Source: an uncultured Dorea sp.
GTDB taxonomy: Bacteria; Bacillota; Clostridia; Lachnospirales; Lachnospiraceae
DNA: 64,000 nt
Assembly (NCBI GenBank): GCA_910584615.1
Contig: CAJUAM010000016.1
Span: forward strand, 1-64,000
Direction of reading: 5' to 3'
Part shown: one piece after another, positions 1 through 7,577 of the stretch
Position numbering within the stretch: the stretch's first letter is position 1
How the letters are laid out: each line of letters starts with the position of its first letter
Position numbers and translations under genes: made by a program
Notes under the pieces: generated by a model
Database searches by the model: none
Told to the model about the DNA's origin: nothing
The model's input: only the letters and a program-made list of their open reading frames with translations

Positions 1-2
1 GA

Positions 3-1256
3 ATGATTACGCCGTCGGAAGCGGAATGGCTACGCCGTTCGTGCGGAATTTGCAGCCACGATAAAACTTTGTTGTTTATGACAGCTACATACAGAAATAT
101 TTTTAATAAAATAGAGCGAGATATAAAGGATCAGTCAAGACAGGAAGCAATTAAATATTTTCTGCCTACTGATTATGGTTATGTAGATAAAATATGTTGG
201 TTTAGAAATGGAGATTTATACGGAATCATAGACGATTTGTTGAAGAATACAGATGATAAAATCATGTATTTTTGCAATAGCATTACCAAAATGAGAAAGC
301 TATATAATCATTATTCGCCAACAAAGGGACATAATTGTGATGAAGACGAAAATGTAATACATGAAACAAAAATCCAGTATATGAATTTCTATTGTAGCGA
401 TACATCCGATAACAAAGGTGTAAATTTTGTAAAGAAGTATTGTTCAAAGGATATTATTTATAGAAATAAGAATACAGGTGGATATTCATTCAATAATAGA
501 CTGCTGATAACAACAAAAGTTTTGGACAATGGAGTGGATTTTAAAGACGGAAAAGTTAAACATATTATCTGTGATATTTTTGATTTGGAAAGCGCAATTC
601 AATGTTTGGGAAGAAAACGTATCATAGATGAAAATGATACTTGTATATTTTATGTAAGAGATTATCAGAGCTATGAATTAAATCTATTTCATAAAAAGGT
701 TGTTGAACAATTAGAACCTGTGTTGCTGCTAAAGGATAATAGAACAGAGTGGATAAGTAGATACGGAAAAGACAGGGAATATAAGGATTATACAATATTC
801 TATGATTTTGATTATACGCATGATTGGAAAATCAATGAATTACGGTTTGAAAAACTATTATCAGATGAAGCGATAATATTAGACATGAAAGAAAAGCGTA
901 CAAGTTATAGAGAAGAAATCCTTAAATATTTAGGCGAAACTGTTGCAGATAAAAGTATTGATATGGCAGATGTAACGCAAGAAAGAGTCCAGGATATTAT
1001 TGAAATCTATTTGAAGAACAATGTAAATAAAAAATTGACTAAAGAAGAGCAAGGGCAATTTGCAAATATCTGCGATATTAGGGATAGGTTCAATAGGCAA
1101 CAAACATCCATAGGACAGATTAAAAAATATTTGGAAGTTAATTATGGATTTACTGTAGTAAGCAAAAGATTTAAAGAGAAAAAGAGATTAGTTACATATT
1201 GGATTGTTAAAAAAATACCAGATGAAAAAGGTCTGATAAATATAAGATCTCCGTAG
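3..1256 (+). CDS. DEAD/DEAH-type helicase, 5'-truncated by window edge
   Basis: The visible 417 residues look like the second half of a superfamily 2 helicase. A TAT motif III (LLFMTAT) sits near residue 25. A motif with a threonine and acidic residues follows in a stretch ending LLITTKVLDNGVDF (about residues 168-181), which fits motif V. A Q..GR.R motif VI (QCLGRKR) is near residue 203. Walker A and the DEAD box would lie upstream, so the reading frame almost certainly continues left of position 1 and the first Met need not be the start. Role: nucleic-acid unwinding for the mobile element, probably replication or transcription related (family inference). The first 57 bases are richer in GC than the rest of the gene, and their translation does not look helicase-like. 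Confidence 0.7.
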   Translation: MITPSEAEWLRRSCGICSHDKTLLFMTATYRNIFNKIERDIKDQSRQEAIKYFLPTDYGYVDKICWFRNGDLYGIIDDLLKNTDDKIMYFCNSITKMRKLYNHYSPTKGHNCDEDENVIHETKIQYMNFYCSDTSDNKGVNFVKKYCSKDIIYRNKNTGGYSFNNRLLITTKVLDNGVDFKDGKVKHIICDIFDLESAIQCLGRKRIIDENDTCIFYVRDYQSYELNLFHKKVVEQLEPVLLLKDNRTEWISRYGKDREYKDYTIFYDFDYTHDWKINELRFEKLLSDEAIILDMKEKRTSYREEILKYLGETVADKSIDMADVTQERVQDIIEIYLKNNVNKKLTKEEQGQFANICDIRDRFNRQQTSIGQIKKYLEVNYGFTVVSKRFKEKKRLVTYWIVKKIPDEKGLINIRSP

Positions 1257-1562
1257 AGGTATCACTTTTATGCAAATCCTTACTATATAGAGAAATTGCA
1301 GATTTTTGATACCATTTACAGTTAAGGGGTAAGATTCACACAGATGTATTATATATCATAAATGTGGATTCTCCCCCAAAGAAAATTATCTGCTTACAAA
1401 AAAAATTATTGAATATTGGACAGACTGGCAAAATGGCGTAAGCCTTTTGACAGGATGCTCCAATATTAATCACGGACTAAGGGAAGTAAAGGACAGCTCT
1501 GCTGGACTTTGCTGGTCTTAGGCTGTGTCCACCGTCGGAGACACAAAAGGAGATTAGTTATT
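1257..1562. other. Intergenic stretch with inverted repeats, no gene seen
   Basis: No convincing coding region was found. A GGTATCA/TGATACC inverted repeat brackets about 1258-1313. A second imperfect inverted repeat (GATTCACA with TGTGGATTC) spans about 1333-1374. These could be transcript structures between the helicase and the next gene. Neither ends in a clear T-tract. Confidence 0.4.
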
Positions 1563-1904
1563 GTGATAAAACAGGACAAAGAGAATTTAAAGAATAAAAA
1601 GTTTACAGATTCATTATTGATCTCATGTTTAGTTACTTGTGAATCAGTAATTAGTAAGAAAGCTTATCTTGAGAAAAAATGGAGTGGTTATCATGTGGTT
1701 TCAAATCAAACAGCAGGTGATATGTATCGTTATGAACGTTTGGAATGGATGAAATATAGAGAAGAATTACGTTCTTTGCTATTACCGGCATATCCCATGA
1801 AAACGATTATTCAAATGACCAAAGCATGTAAGGACAAAGCTACACAAAAAGAGGTAAAAGAAGTAATTAGTTTGATTGATAAGAATGATTATGAATTAGT
1901 GTAG
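1563..1904 (+). CDS. Hypothetical element protein
   Basis: The 113-residue product starts at GTG 1563, chosen because AAAAGGAG lies about 10 bases upstream; a longer frame from 1509 has no such site. The protein is basic and helical with no transmembrane segment. It contains a central WSGYHVVSNQTAGDMYRYERLEWMKYREELRSL-like charged stretch of which only fragments are cited here: WSGYHVV and ERLEWMKYREEL. I do not recognise a family. It is followed by further small hypothetical genes on the same strand, so it is probably part of an early-gene transcription unit of the element. Confidence 0.6.
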   Translation: MIKQDKENLKNKKFTDSLLISCLVTCESVISKKAYLEKKWSGYHVVSNQTAGDMYRYERLEWMKYREELRSLLLPAYPMKTIIQMTKACKDKATQKEVKEVISLIDKNDYELV

Positions 1905-1988
1905 TCTCTGACAGTAGGCAGCCACCGCAAAAAGCGGCGGTGACTGATTAGTTCGCAATCACAGATTGCTCACTGCTTATATTTTGAG

Positions 1989-2240
1989 ATGAAGAAGGAG
2001 AAGGATATGGCAAGAATGGTTAAATGTTGTGCTACTGGTGTTCATGGAAAATCAGATGAGTTTTATAAAATTGGACGTGATTGGTTTAAGAATAAAGCGG
2101 CATACGTAAATTATCTAAAATCTAAAGATATAACATATCAAGATGTTTTATCTTTGCTGACTGAAGATAAAAGCCAAATAATATCCTCATCTGCCAAAGA
2201 TAAAATTATCGAAATAATTATGTCTGATTACCTTGAATAA
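1989..2240 (+). CDS. Small hypothetical protein
   Basis: The product has 83 residues from ATG 1989 or, with better spacing from AAGGAGAAGGA, from ATG 2007 (MARMVKCC). It has an N-terminal pair of cysteines followed by a His (KCCATGVHGKSDEFYKIGRDWFKN), which resembles the start of a small metal-binding fold but lacks a second cysteine pair. No family is recognised. It sits between two other small hypothetical genes of the element. Confidence 0.55.
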   Translation: MKKEKDMARMVKCCATGVHGKSDEFYKIGRDWFKNKAAYVNYLKSKDITYQDVLSLLTEDKSQIISSSAKDKIIEIIMSDYLE

Positions 2241-2335
2241 GATGCTTGAGGTTTATGGTGTTAAAGAGTTCTGTCCTATGAAGAGTGGGAATTATAGGTT
2301 TAGTGGTTGAAAAGGATAAAGGAGCAACGACAATC

Positions 2336-2686
2336 ATGGATAAACAAACGATTATAAAAAATATTTTGACTATTTATAGTAAATTTGGCATTACGCAAGA
2401 AGACATAGAACCGTTGATAGATGAAAGCGTAAAAGAAGGCCGTTCATATGACAGCATATATTTCTTTCTGCAATTAGCACTAACAGATGTGTGCGGACTG
2501 GATTTCTTTTGGTGTACATCACGTCAAATGGGAAGGACACTTGGAAGAACAGATGAAGAAATGCTTGAAATTATGAAACAAGTTGATGAACAAGTGGTAA
2601 GTGAGGAAGAGTTGGACAAACCTTTCAGAGTACCAGTAGAAGTAGGTGAAAAATTTTTTATGAATAAAGGAGATAGACGAGAATGA
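2336..2686 (+). CDS. Small helical protein, paralogue A
   Basis: The start is set at ATG 2336, preceded by AAAGGAGC, because the protein then begins MDKQTIIKNIL. That matches the N-terminus of the gene at 3431 almost residue for residue. The 116-residue product shares with that paralogue an IEPLID segment, a YDxIYxxL segment and a central CTSxxMxRxxGxxxxEM segment that could form a helix-turn-helix. Its function is unknown. The C-terminal tail is unique. It overlaps the next gene by 4 bases, so translation is probably coupled. Confidence 0.65.
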   Translation: MDKQTIIKNILTIYSKFGITQEDIEPLIDESVKEGRSYDSIYFFLQLALTDVCGLDFFWCTSRQMGRTLGRTDEEMLEIMKQVDEQVVSEEELDKPFRVPVEVGEKFFMNKGDRRE

Positions 2687-3258
2687 CAAAATTACAGAAG
2701 TTAATTGATATAGCAAATAAAGAATATGACGGACATTTTACTCTGATGAAGTTTACAACTGATTGGGGATGCTGTTTTGGTACATTGGATGATACACGCA
2801 TGACAAGCTATAAAATGTCACATGGCAATACAATGAGTGAAGCCATTAAAAAATGTATTGCAAATAGAACAGATATTTATATCATGAACCGTATAGAAAA
2901 AGGGAAAATAATATATATAGCAGATGAATTTGGTAACGTTTCTAATCTGTTTCTAGGTGATGAAATAAAAGTTATACGTCAAAGCGGAAAAGAAAGCACA
3001 GGCATATATCTTGGTGAATGCCGTAAATATCGTGATTTTGGTCATTGGTACTTCACAGATGAAGAACATGATCCAGACGATTACTGCAATTATTACTATT
3101 CAAATGGCAGTAAGAAATATCTTTCGATAGATGAAGTGTACTATGGAAAAGAATTAAGAATCAGTGATGCATCTGCAAGTACAAGGATAGATGAAACATC
3201 TATAGCCAGAATTATTGTATTGAAGCATAGAACTATTAAAAATGCTGCCAGTAGTTAA
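2683..3258 (+). CDS. Hypothetical element protein
   Basis: This 191-residue protein overlaps the previous gene by an ATGA-type junction. The N-terminal half has a Trp/Cys/Gly motif (DWGCCFGTLDD, about residues 23-33). The C-terminal half has aromatic and acidic clusters (HWYFTDEEHDPDDY, about residues 121-134). No transmembrane segment or known motif was found. Because it lies between the two paralogues at 2336 and 3431, the three genes look like one cassette. Confidence 0.6.
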   Translation: MTKLQKLIDIANKEYDGHFTLMKFTTDWGCCFGTLDDTRMTSYKMSHGNTMSEAIKKCIANRTDIYIMNRIEKGKIIYIADEFGNVSNLFLGDEIKVIRQSGKESTGIYLGECRKYRDFGHWYFTDEEHDPDDYCNYYYSNGSKKYLSIDEVYYGKELRISDASASTRIDETSIARIIVLKHRTIKNAASS

Positions 3259-3280
3259 TCAGTTGTTGTTTCATTATTTG

Positions 3281-3371
3281 AAAAAGGTATCTCTGAAATA
3301 GTTATTCCTTGAGAATTCAATTGTCCATATTGAACAGTAAAAAAGGTGTTGCTGAAATGGCGATACCTTGA
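3281..3371 (+). repeat. Two imperfect direct repeats, 59-bp period
   Basis: Two copies of a roughly 32-base unit start at 3281 and 3340. Each begins AAAAAGGT, has CTGAAAT in the middle and ends CCTTGA; about 25 of 32 positions agree. They fill the gap between the genes at 2683 and 3431 and could be protein-binding or RNA-structure elements of a leader. Only two copies are seen. Confidence 0.6.
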
Positions 3372-3430
3372 AATGATATCGCTCATAACGAAAACAATTA
3401 TTTTGGGATGCATTAAGGGAGAAATTACAT

Positions 3431-3766
3431 ATGGATAAACAAACAATAATACAGAATATTTTAGTCAATTATGGTAAATATGGTATCACAAGAGAAATGA
3501 TAAAGGAAAATATTGAGCCATTAATAGATGATGGGATTAAAGATGGACTTACATATGATCTGATTTATCTTTATCTACGCTCAATGATGGACAAGCTTAC
3601 TGGACAGGAATTTTATTGTACGTCTGAGGAAATGGCAAGAGCATTTGGTGTATCTCGTGACGAAATGCAGCGGATCATAGAAGAGAGCCGGGAGGAATTA
3701 ATTGAAGCAGGTGAAAATCCTGATGATTATTTTCGGGAAGTACAAGCAACAAGATTTATAATGTAA
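3431..3766 (+). CDS. Small helical protein, paralogue B
   Basis: The 111-residue product starts MDKQTIIQNIL, with GGGAG about 9 bases before the ATG. It is a diverged copy of the protein at 2336: shared blocks are the N-terminus, IEPLID, YDLIYLYL and CTSEEMARAFGVSRDEM. The last block reads like a helix-turn-helix (ARAFGVSRDEMQRIIEE), so a DNA-binding role is possible but unproven. The C-terminal third differs from paralogue A. Confidence 0.65.
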   Translation: MDKQTIIQNILVNYGKYGITREMIKENIEPLIDDGIKDGLTYDLIYLYLRSMMDKLTGQEFYCTSEEMARAFGVSRDEMQRIIEESREELIEAGENPDDYFREVQATRFIM

Positions 3767-3779
3767 GGGGAAAAGAAAA

Positions 3780-4013
3780 TTGAGTAACAACACAAAAATC
3801 AAGTTCTTAAATGTAACAGGCAAAATTTATCAGGTAACAGATATCTCATTCTTCCATATGACAATTGAAGCAACAGAAACAAATCTGACTGCTGCCAATG
3901 TTCCTGACTGTGAATTATGGGATATTGAAGAGTTTGAGCGGTATAAGGTGAAATTGATTAATAATGGTGGTATGGGTGAGATTGTGGATTTTGGGGAGTT
4001 TAGGAAGAGATGA
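3780..4013 (+). CDS. Small hypothetical protein, TTG start
   Basis: The TTG start at 3780 follows AAGGGG at a spacing of about 8 bases. The 77-residue product has alternating hydrophobic residues in the first half (a probable beta-rich fold) and ends in a short basic tail. No family is recognised. It lies 13 bases behind paralogue B, probably in the same transcript. Confidence 0.5.
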   Translation: MSNNTKIKFLNVTGKIYQVTDISFFHMTIEATETNLTAANVPDCELWDIEEFERYKVKLINNGGMGEIVDFGEFRKR

Positions 4014-4116
4014 AGAAAGATAAATAATTAATCGGTCAATCAGTTAGATTGGTAAAGAGAATTATGAGGAACTTCCTTATCTCTGCCAGTGATTTAAGTA
4101 AAGAGGTGTCTGCTAT

Positions 4117-4500
4117 ATGAATGAAGAATTAATTGAAAATATTGTATCGGATTGCGGTTATGAAGCATTGGGACTGTATAGCTATTTATACTCAATAAGA
4201 GACAAAAAGTATAATATTAGTGTTATTAGCAAATATCAAATTGCTAATGTAGGGGCATATTTTGATAATTCGACTTTGCTCGAATCAATTAATGAACTAA
4301 AGGAATTTGGCTATTTAATAATCTTTAATAATAATACATATTTATTTCCTAAAACGGAAGATTATAAGGAAGTTTTTGAATTTTTCAATCAGGTTAATAA
4401 TGAAAATGATTTATATGATATTGTAAAATCAAATGATAGAATGAAAGCTATTTTTTTAAAAGTCGTACAATCGAATCATGAAGATCAAGAAATGGGATGA
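4117..4500 (+). CDS. Hypothetical protein, possible winged-helix fold
   Basis: The 127-residue acidic product starts at ATG 4117 behind AAAGAGGTG. The sequence resembles the short winged-helix arrangement of replication-initiator-like proteins: ALGLYSYLYSI, then SKYQIANVGAYFDNSTLLESINEL, then a GYLI..N..Y hairpin. That is a weak fold-level impression, not a family match. An XRE-type gene follows after a 313-base gap. Confidence 0.5.
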   Translation: MNEELIENIVSDCGYEALGLYSYLYSIRDKKYNISVISKYQIANVGAYFDNSTLLESINELKEFGYLIIFNNNTYLFPKTEDYKEVFEFFNQVNNENDLYDIVKSNDRMKAIFLKVVQSNHEDQEMG

Positions 4501-4813
4501 ATTAATCTGAAATTTGCCAATGAAACACGTCTTTCAAGTGACAGGATAATTGTCCTATGTGTTGGGTTTATTTTGCGAAATAGAGGTGTATTTTGAAAAC
4601 GGATTATTAGAGGTGTTAATTTAATCATGTGATATGATTTGAATAGAATTTGAGGGTGATATTTGATTGTGTGTATATGATATAGAGGGAAAAATGTTGA
4701 TGTAGTAAAGTGTTTACTGTTGCTGAAAATTAAAAATAGGTAAGTAATAAAAGATTGAAAGAACAACAAATTTGATGTATTCTAATGATAGAAAATTATA
4801 AGAGGGATAAGAT
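4501..4813. other. Intergenic stretch, nothing recognised
   Basis: AT-rich DNA upstream of the XRE-type gene, with frequent stops in all frames. The HigB/RelE-type toxin gene that often precedes this kind of antitoxin was looked for here and not found. Confidence 0.4.
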
Positions 4814-5140
4814 ATGAGTAATTTTTTTGATGATACAATACAAGGATTGTTGCAGGCCATTGAAATTGACAAAGAGAATATTCCTCTTACAGAGCGTGAC
4901 GGAATGCCAGCATCAACTTTTTATGTGTCTAGTGATGATAAAGAGTTGGTTGATAAATTGATTGAAATACGTAAACAGGAGAATATTTCTCAATCAGAGC
5001 TTGCAAAAATGACAGGAAACACACAACAGGCTATATCACGATTAGAAAAAAAGAATCATAGTCCGTCATTACAAACATTTTGTAATATACTTGATGCATT
5101 GGGTTATGGAATTATGATTGAAAAGAAGTCTGCTATATAA
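4814..5140 (+). CDS. XRE-family regulator, HigA-like antitoxin without visible toxin
   Basis: The product has 108 residues. The C-terminal two thirds (about 50-105) is a classic Cro/CI helix-turn-helix: IRKQENISQSELAKMTG, then QQAISRLEKK, then PSLQTFCNILDALG. The N-terminal part is short and acidic. The arrangement fits HigA-type antitoxins, which repress their own operon and neutralise a RelE-fold toxin. No toxin gene is present on either side, so it may be an orphan antitoxin or simply a regulator. The start is supported by AGAGGGATAAG before the ATG. Confidence 0.8.
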   Translation: MSNFFDDTIQGLLQAIEIDKENIPLTERDGMPASTFYVSSDDKELVDKLIEIRKQENISQSELAKMTGNTQQAISRLEKKNHSPSLQTFCNILDALGYGIMIEKKSAI

Positions 5141-5153
5141 AGATATGATTATT

Positions 5154-5185
5154 AAAAAGGATTGGATTTTCAGTCCTTTTTATTT
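5154..5185 (+). terminator. Rho-independent terminator
   Basis: AAAAGGATTG pairs with CAGTCCTTTT across a short loop and ends in a T-rich run, just after the XRE-type gene stop. Confidence 0.75.
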
Positions 5186-5412
5186 TGGGCAATAATAATC
5201 GGATTTGAATAGTACATAATTGATTATCTTGTGTGATTGAATGACCGTTATTTAGTCCATATTTGAGCTTTTGGATTGTAGATAAGGGAATGTTAGATGT
5301 ATGGATTTGGAGGTGTTATTTGGGCATATAAGAGAGATGTGATTAAGGGATAGGGGGATTATAAGTAGCAACATAGAAACAGGATAAAATCATACAGACA
5401 AGCAATTAATTC

Positions 5413-5441
5413 TTGATACAATTCGATTCATATGATATATT
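5413..5441 (+). promoter_or_regulatory. Promoter of putative antisense RNA
   Basis: TTGATA (5413-5418) and TATATT (5436-5441) are separated by 17 bases. The transcript would start near 5448 and run rightwards against the small toxin gene. Confidence 0.6.
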
Positions 5442-5448
5442 ATAGACA

Positions 5449-5545
5449 TAAGGGAAACCATAGAAGCGGCTACCCTCAAATGACTAAGTTACAACCCTTT
5501 ATAGGGCTGGCCGTCACTATCGGCAGTAGTGGCGGCTATTTCTTT
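5449..5545 (+). ncRNA. Putative antisense RNA of type I toxin-antitoxin locus
   Basis: A rightward transcript from the promoter at 5413 would run towards the toxin gene. It would stop at a hairpin (GCCGTCACTA pairing with TAGTGGCGGC, 5510-5537) followed by TTTCTTTCC. This overlaps the 3' end of the convergent toxin mRNA, the usual arrangement for holin-like type I toxins. The RNA itself is inferred; only promoter and terminator signals are seen. Confidence 0.55.
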
Positions 5546-5710
5546 CCCTTGAAAATCTGATAGCACAGACCGACAAGGGTAACAATAAATATACAAAACT
5601 GAATTAGATCAGAATATGTAACATTCATTGGTATCACCCTCCTTTCTTTCGTCTGGAGGGTAGCCCCTCCGATAAACAGAGGGTAAGCCGCCTTTGGCTC
5701 TATGGTTTCC
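5453..5710. repeat. Inverted repeat bracketing the type I toxin locus
   Basis: GGAAACCATAG at 5453-5463 is exactly inverted at 5700-5710. Just inside, GCGGCTACCCTC (5466-5477) is matched by GAGGGTAAGCCGC (5679-5691) with one extra base. Sense and antisense transcripts therefore begin with nearly the same sequence. Confidence 0.8.
5536..5628 (-). CDS. Putative holin-like type I toxin (30 residues)
   Basis: The leftward frame encodes 30 residues starting MNVTYSDLIQ and ending IFKGKK, with a single hydrophobic helix (FCIFIVTLVGLCY, about residues 11-23) and a basic tail. This is the layout of the short holin-like toxins (Hol_Tox-type) that insert into the membrane and are held off by an antisense RNA. 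AAGGAGGGTG precedes the ATG with good spacing. The complement of this ribosome binding site occurs just upstream in the mRNA (5655-5662 on the + strand), so the site can be hidden by base pairing. Confidence 0.8.
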   Translation of the reverse strand: MNVTYSDLIQFCIFIVTLVGLCYQIFKGKK

Positions 5711-5714
5711 GTAT

Positions 5715-5744
5715 ATAATATATCATGTTTGAGGTTTTCGACAA
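5715..5744 (-). promoter_or_regulatory. Toxin promoter
   Basis: On the - strand, TTGTCG (5739-5744) and TATTAT or TATATT (5715-5722) are spaced 16-18 bases. Transcription would start just before the right arm of the inverted repeat. Confidence 0.55.
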
Positions 5745-5765
5745 TTGTTTTTGTTGTGAGCGTGG

Positions 5766-5933
5766 TTATTGTAATTCCTGTTTTAATTTGTTAAATACAT
5801 CATTTACAGGATAAGATTTATCTTCTTTAGCTTGTAATAATCCTTTTTCCATAAGTGCATTAAATTCGCTATCAGACATAGAATCCCTTGTTATGAAGTT
5901 AACTGAAAGTTCCTGTGTATTTTTAGCAGCCAT
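5766..5933 (-). CDS. Orphan RelB-like antitoxin, 55 residues
   Basis: A leftward frame of 55 residues begins MAAKNTQELS and ends KLKQELQ. It has AAGAAAGG upstream of the ATG. The N-terminal VNFITRDSM strand followed by a helical acidic body with ALMEKGLLQAKEDKSYP resembles small RelB/DinJ-type antitoxins. Normally a RelE-type toxin overlaps or follows; here the next thing downstream is the type I toxin locus, so the partner is missing. It could still counter a toxin elsewhere in the genome. Confidence 0.6.
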   Translation of the reverse strand: MAAKNTQELSVNFITRDSMSDSEFNALMEKGLLQAKEDKSYPVNDVFNKLKQELQ

Positions 5934-6091
5934 GATGATATATCGCCTTTCTTTTTGATATTAGTTTATATTGTTGTGTGGTGATTAGCAATACATAATT
6001 GAGAAGTTGGGATTGTGGTTTGATGATTGAATGTTAATTGAGGGTGTGGTATGATTTTCTAGAATACAAAAGTTTATAGAGGTACTTTGTT

Positions 6092-6649
6092 ATGTTTGCT
6101 ATGCTTGTTATGAAGGAAATTTTGTCATCGAAAATATTTTCATCTTTATTAGTTGCGGTTATTACATCTGTATTGTCAATTATAGGCACTTTATATACAC
6201 AAAAAAGAAAAAATGAAAGTACAATTAAGAAAAATGCATTAATTCTTTATTTGAATTTAAAACAAACTAAGTTAGATATAGATAAGGACAAAAAAGTAAT
6301 TGATGGAACGGGTGAGAATGAAATTATGCCTATGACGTATTTTAATCCATTTGACTATATAGCAGTCCTTGGTGAATTGAAAGATAAATTGAGTGAACAG
6401 GAAATTGAAGATGTCAATAATTTTTATGAAAATGTGAAAAAGATTGATAACAAGAAAATGTATTTTTTTCATATACGTGATTTTTATAATAATTATCCAA
6501 TATCCAACAATCCTGCTATAAATCCATATGAGCAGAAATATAGAGATGGTTACAATGATTTTGAACATACTTTAAATGTTTTTGTTAATGGAGATGAATA
6601 TAAAAATAATATTATTGCTATTATCTCCAAATTAAAAAATTTGAAATAA
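6092..6649 (+). CDS. Membrane-anchored hypothetical protein
   Basis: The 185-residue protein has one hydrophobic helix at about residues 13-35 (SSKIFSSLLVAVITSVLSII), then a basic stop (QKRKNE). The rest is a helical, charged cytoplasmic domain with aromatic patches (FFHIRDFYNNYP). The topology is that of a small inner-membrane-tethered effector. Its position inside a toxin-antitoxin cluster suggests superinfection exclusion or defence, but no motif proves this. The start could also be the Met at residue 4 or 7. Confidence 0.6.
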   Translation: MFAMLVMKEILSSKIFSSLLVAVITSVLSIIGTLYTQKRKNESTIKKNALILYLNLKQTKLDIDKDKKVIDGTGENEIMPMTYFNPFDYIAVLGELKDKLSEQEIEDVNNFYENVKKIDNKKMYFFHIRDFYNNYPISNNPAINPYEQKYRDGYNDFEHTLNVFVNGDEYKNNIIAIISKLKNLK

Positions 6650-6663
6650 AAAAATAGATAGTA

Positions 6664-6712
6664 ACCAACCATCAGAAAAAGAGAAGAATAAACTGGTGGT
6701 TGGTATTTTTTT
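6664..6712 (+). terminator. Rho-independent terminator
   Basis: ACCAACCATCAG (6664-6675) pairs with CTGGTGGTTGGT (6693-6704) and is followed by eight T. It ends the gene at 6092 and separates it from the leftward toxin-antitoxin pair. Confidence 0.85.
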
Positions 6713-6766
6713 TGCCTAGACAATAGAATGCGTGTTCTCGGACTTGTAACGAATATACGGATATAT

Positions 6767-7189
6767 TTACATATTTTCTGCTGTCTTGATAATTGCCATC
6801 ATTTCGGCAGGTGTTACAATAAAATCTTTGAATGGATAATGCTTCTGATTGCCTGTAACTAAATATGCATCATCATTCCGCTTTTCCATTGCTACTTCAT
6901 AAAATATAAGGTCATCCATATCAATCAAAACTGCGCCAGTAGGCCGGGGAAATATCTCTACCCCGTATTGTTTGAATGATTCAATAATTTTCTGTATTAA
7001 AGCTTCTCGTAGATGAAATTTTTCTCTATGGAGTACGTCATTATATTCAGCTAATATTTCTTGATGGTACAATGGGATGATTTTCCCATCAAAAACGGCA
7101 TCTAAGACTTTGACTGTAGCAGACTCTTCTTTTTTGGAAAGCAATGCTGAAAGCAATACATTTGTATCAATTACTGCATAATATTTCAT
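6767..7189 (-). CDS. PIN-domain toxin
   Basis: The 140-residue PIN-fold nuclease carries the expected acidic residues: D8 in VIDTNVLLSALL, a Glu in EILAEYNDVL, and Asp residues in MDDLIFYEVA and RNDDAYLVTGN. PIN toxins of this class cleave RNA and are silenced by the upstream antitoxin. It follows the RelB-type antitoxin gene by 6 bases on the - strand. The length matches single-domain PIN toxins, so the gene looks intact. Confidence 0.85.
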   Translation of the reverse strand: MKYYAVIDTNVLLSALLSKKEESATVKVLDAVFDGKIIPLYHQEILAEYNDVLHREKFHLREALIQKIIESFKQYGVEIFPRPTGAVLIDMDDLIFYEVAMEKRNDDAYLVTGNQKHYPFKDFIVTPAEMMAIIKTAENM

Positions 7190-7195
7190 GGTTGT

Positions 7196-7492
7196 CTATC
7201 CTTTTCTTTCTGTTCTTGTTGCTAAAATCTCAGCATTAATTTCGTCAAGTGACATTTCTGGAATATCAGCTACTTGTTTCCGCATTTCGTGAAAGGCATT
7301 TTTAGCCTCTGTTCTGGTTATTGTATTTTCTGGTAGTGTTGCTTCAAATGGAAGCCCCTTTACTATCTTACTTTTAGTCATAAACATACGAAATGCCGTA
7401 GGTAAATCCATTCCAAGACGTTCATATATTTCAGTTACTTCTTGTTTTAAAGCTCTGTCTGCTCTAAATTGAATTAAAACCTGTTCTTTCAC
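7196..7492 (-). CDS. RelB/DinJ-family antitoxin
   Basis: The start is set at GTG 7492 because GGAGGGG lies at a suitable distance upstream; a longer frame exists to 7534. The 98-residue product has the ribbon-helix-helix signature of RelB/DinJ: VLIQFRADRALKQEV, then YERLGMDLPTAFRMFM, then GLPFEATLP. The C-terminal part is the acidic, helical toxin-binding tail. It pairs here with a PIN toxin rather than RelE, a combination found in Firmicutes. The protein probably represses its own promoter. Confidence 0.85.
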   Translation of the reverse strand: MKEQVLIQFRADRALKQEVTEIYERLGMDLPTAFRMFMTKSKIVKGLPFEATLPENTITRTEAKNAFHEMRKQVADIPEMSLDEINAEILATRTERKG

Positions 7493-7548
7493 AGAAATTC
7501 CCCTCCTTGTATGCATGTTAAAGTTGTTTTGCATGTGTTTGTAATAAT

Positions 7549-7577
7549 ATTATACACTTTACATTCTAAATTATCAA
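7549..7577 (-). promoter_or_regulatory. Promoter of the RelB/PIN operon
   Basis: On the - strand, TTGATA (7572-7577) and TATAAT (7549-7554) are 17 bases apart. The two TGCATGT direct copies just downstream are candidate autoregulatory operators. Confidence 0.75.

Noticed and set aside
3281..3371. CRISPR-like repeat pair
   Set aside because: Only two imperfect copies, no further units, and no cas genes in the window.
4501..4813. HigB/RelE-type toxin gene upstream of the HigA-like gene
   Set aside because: All frames are interrupted and no toxin motif is visible.
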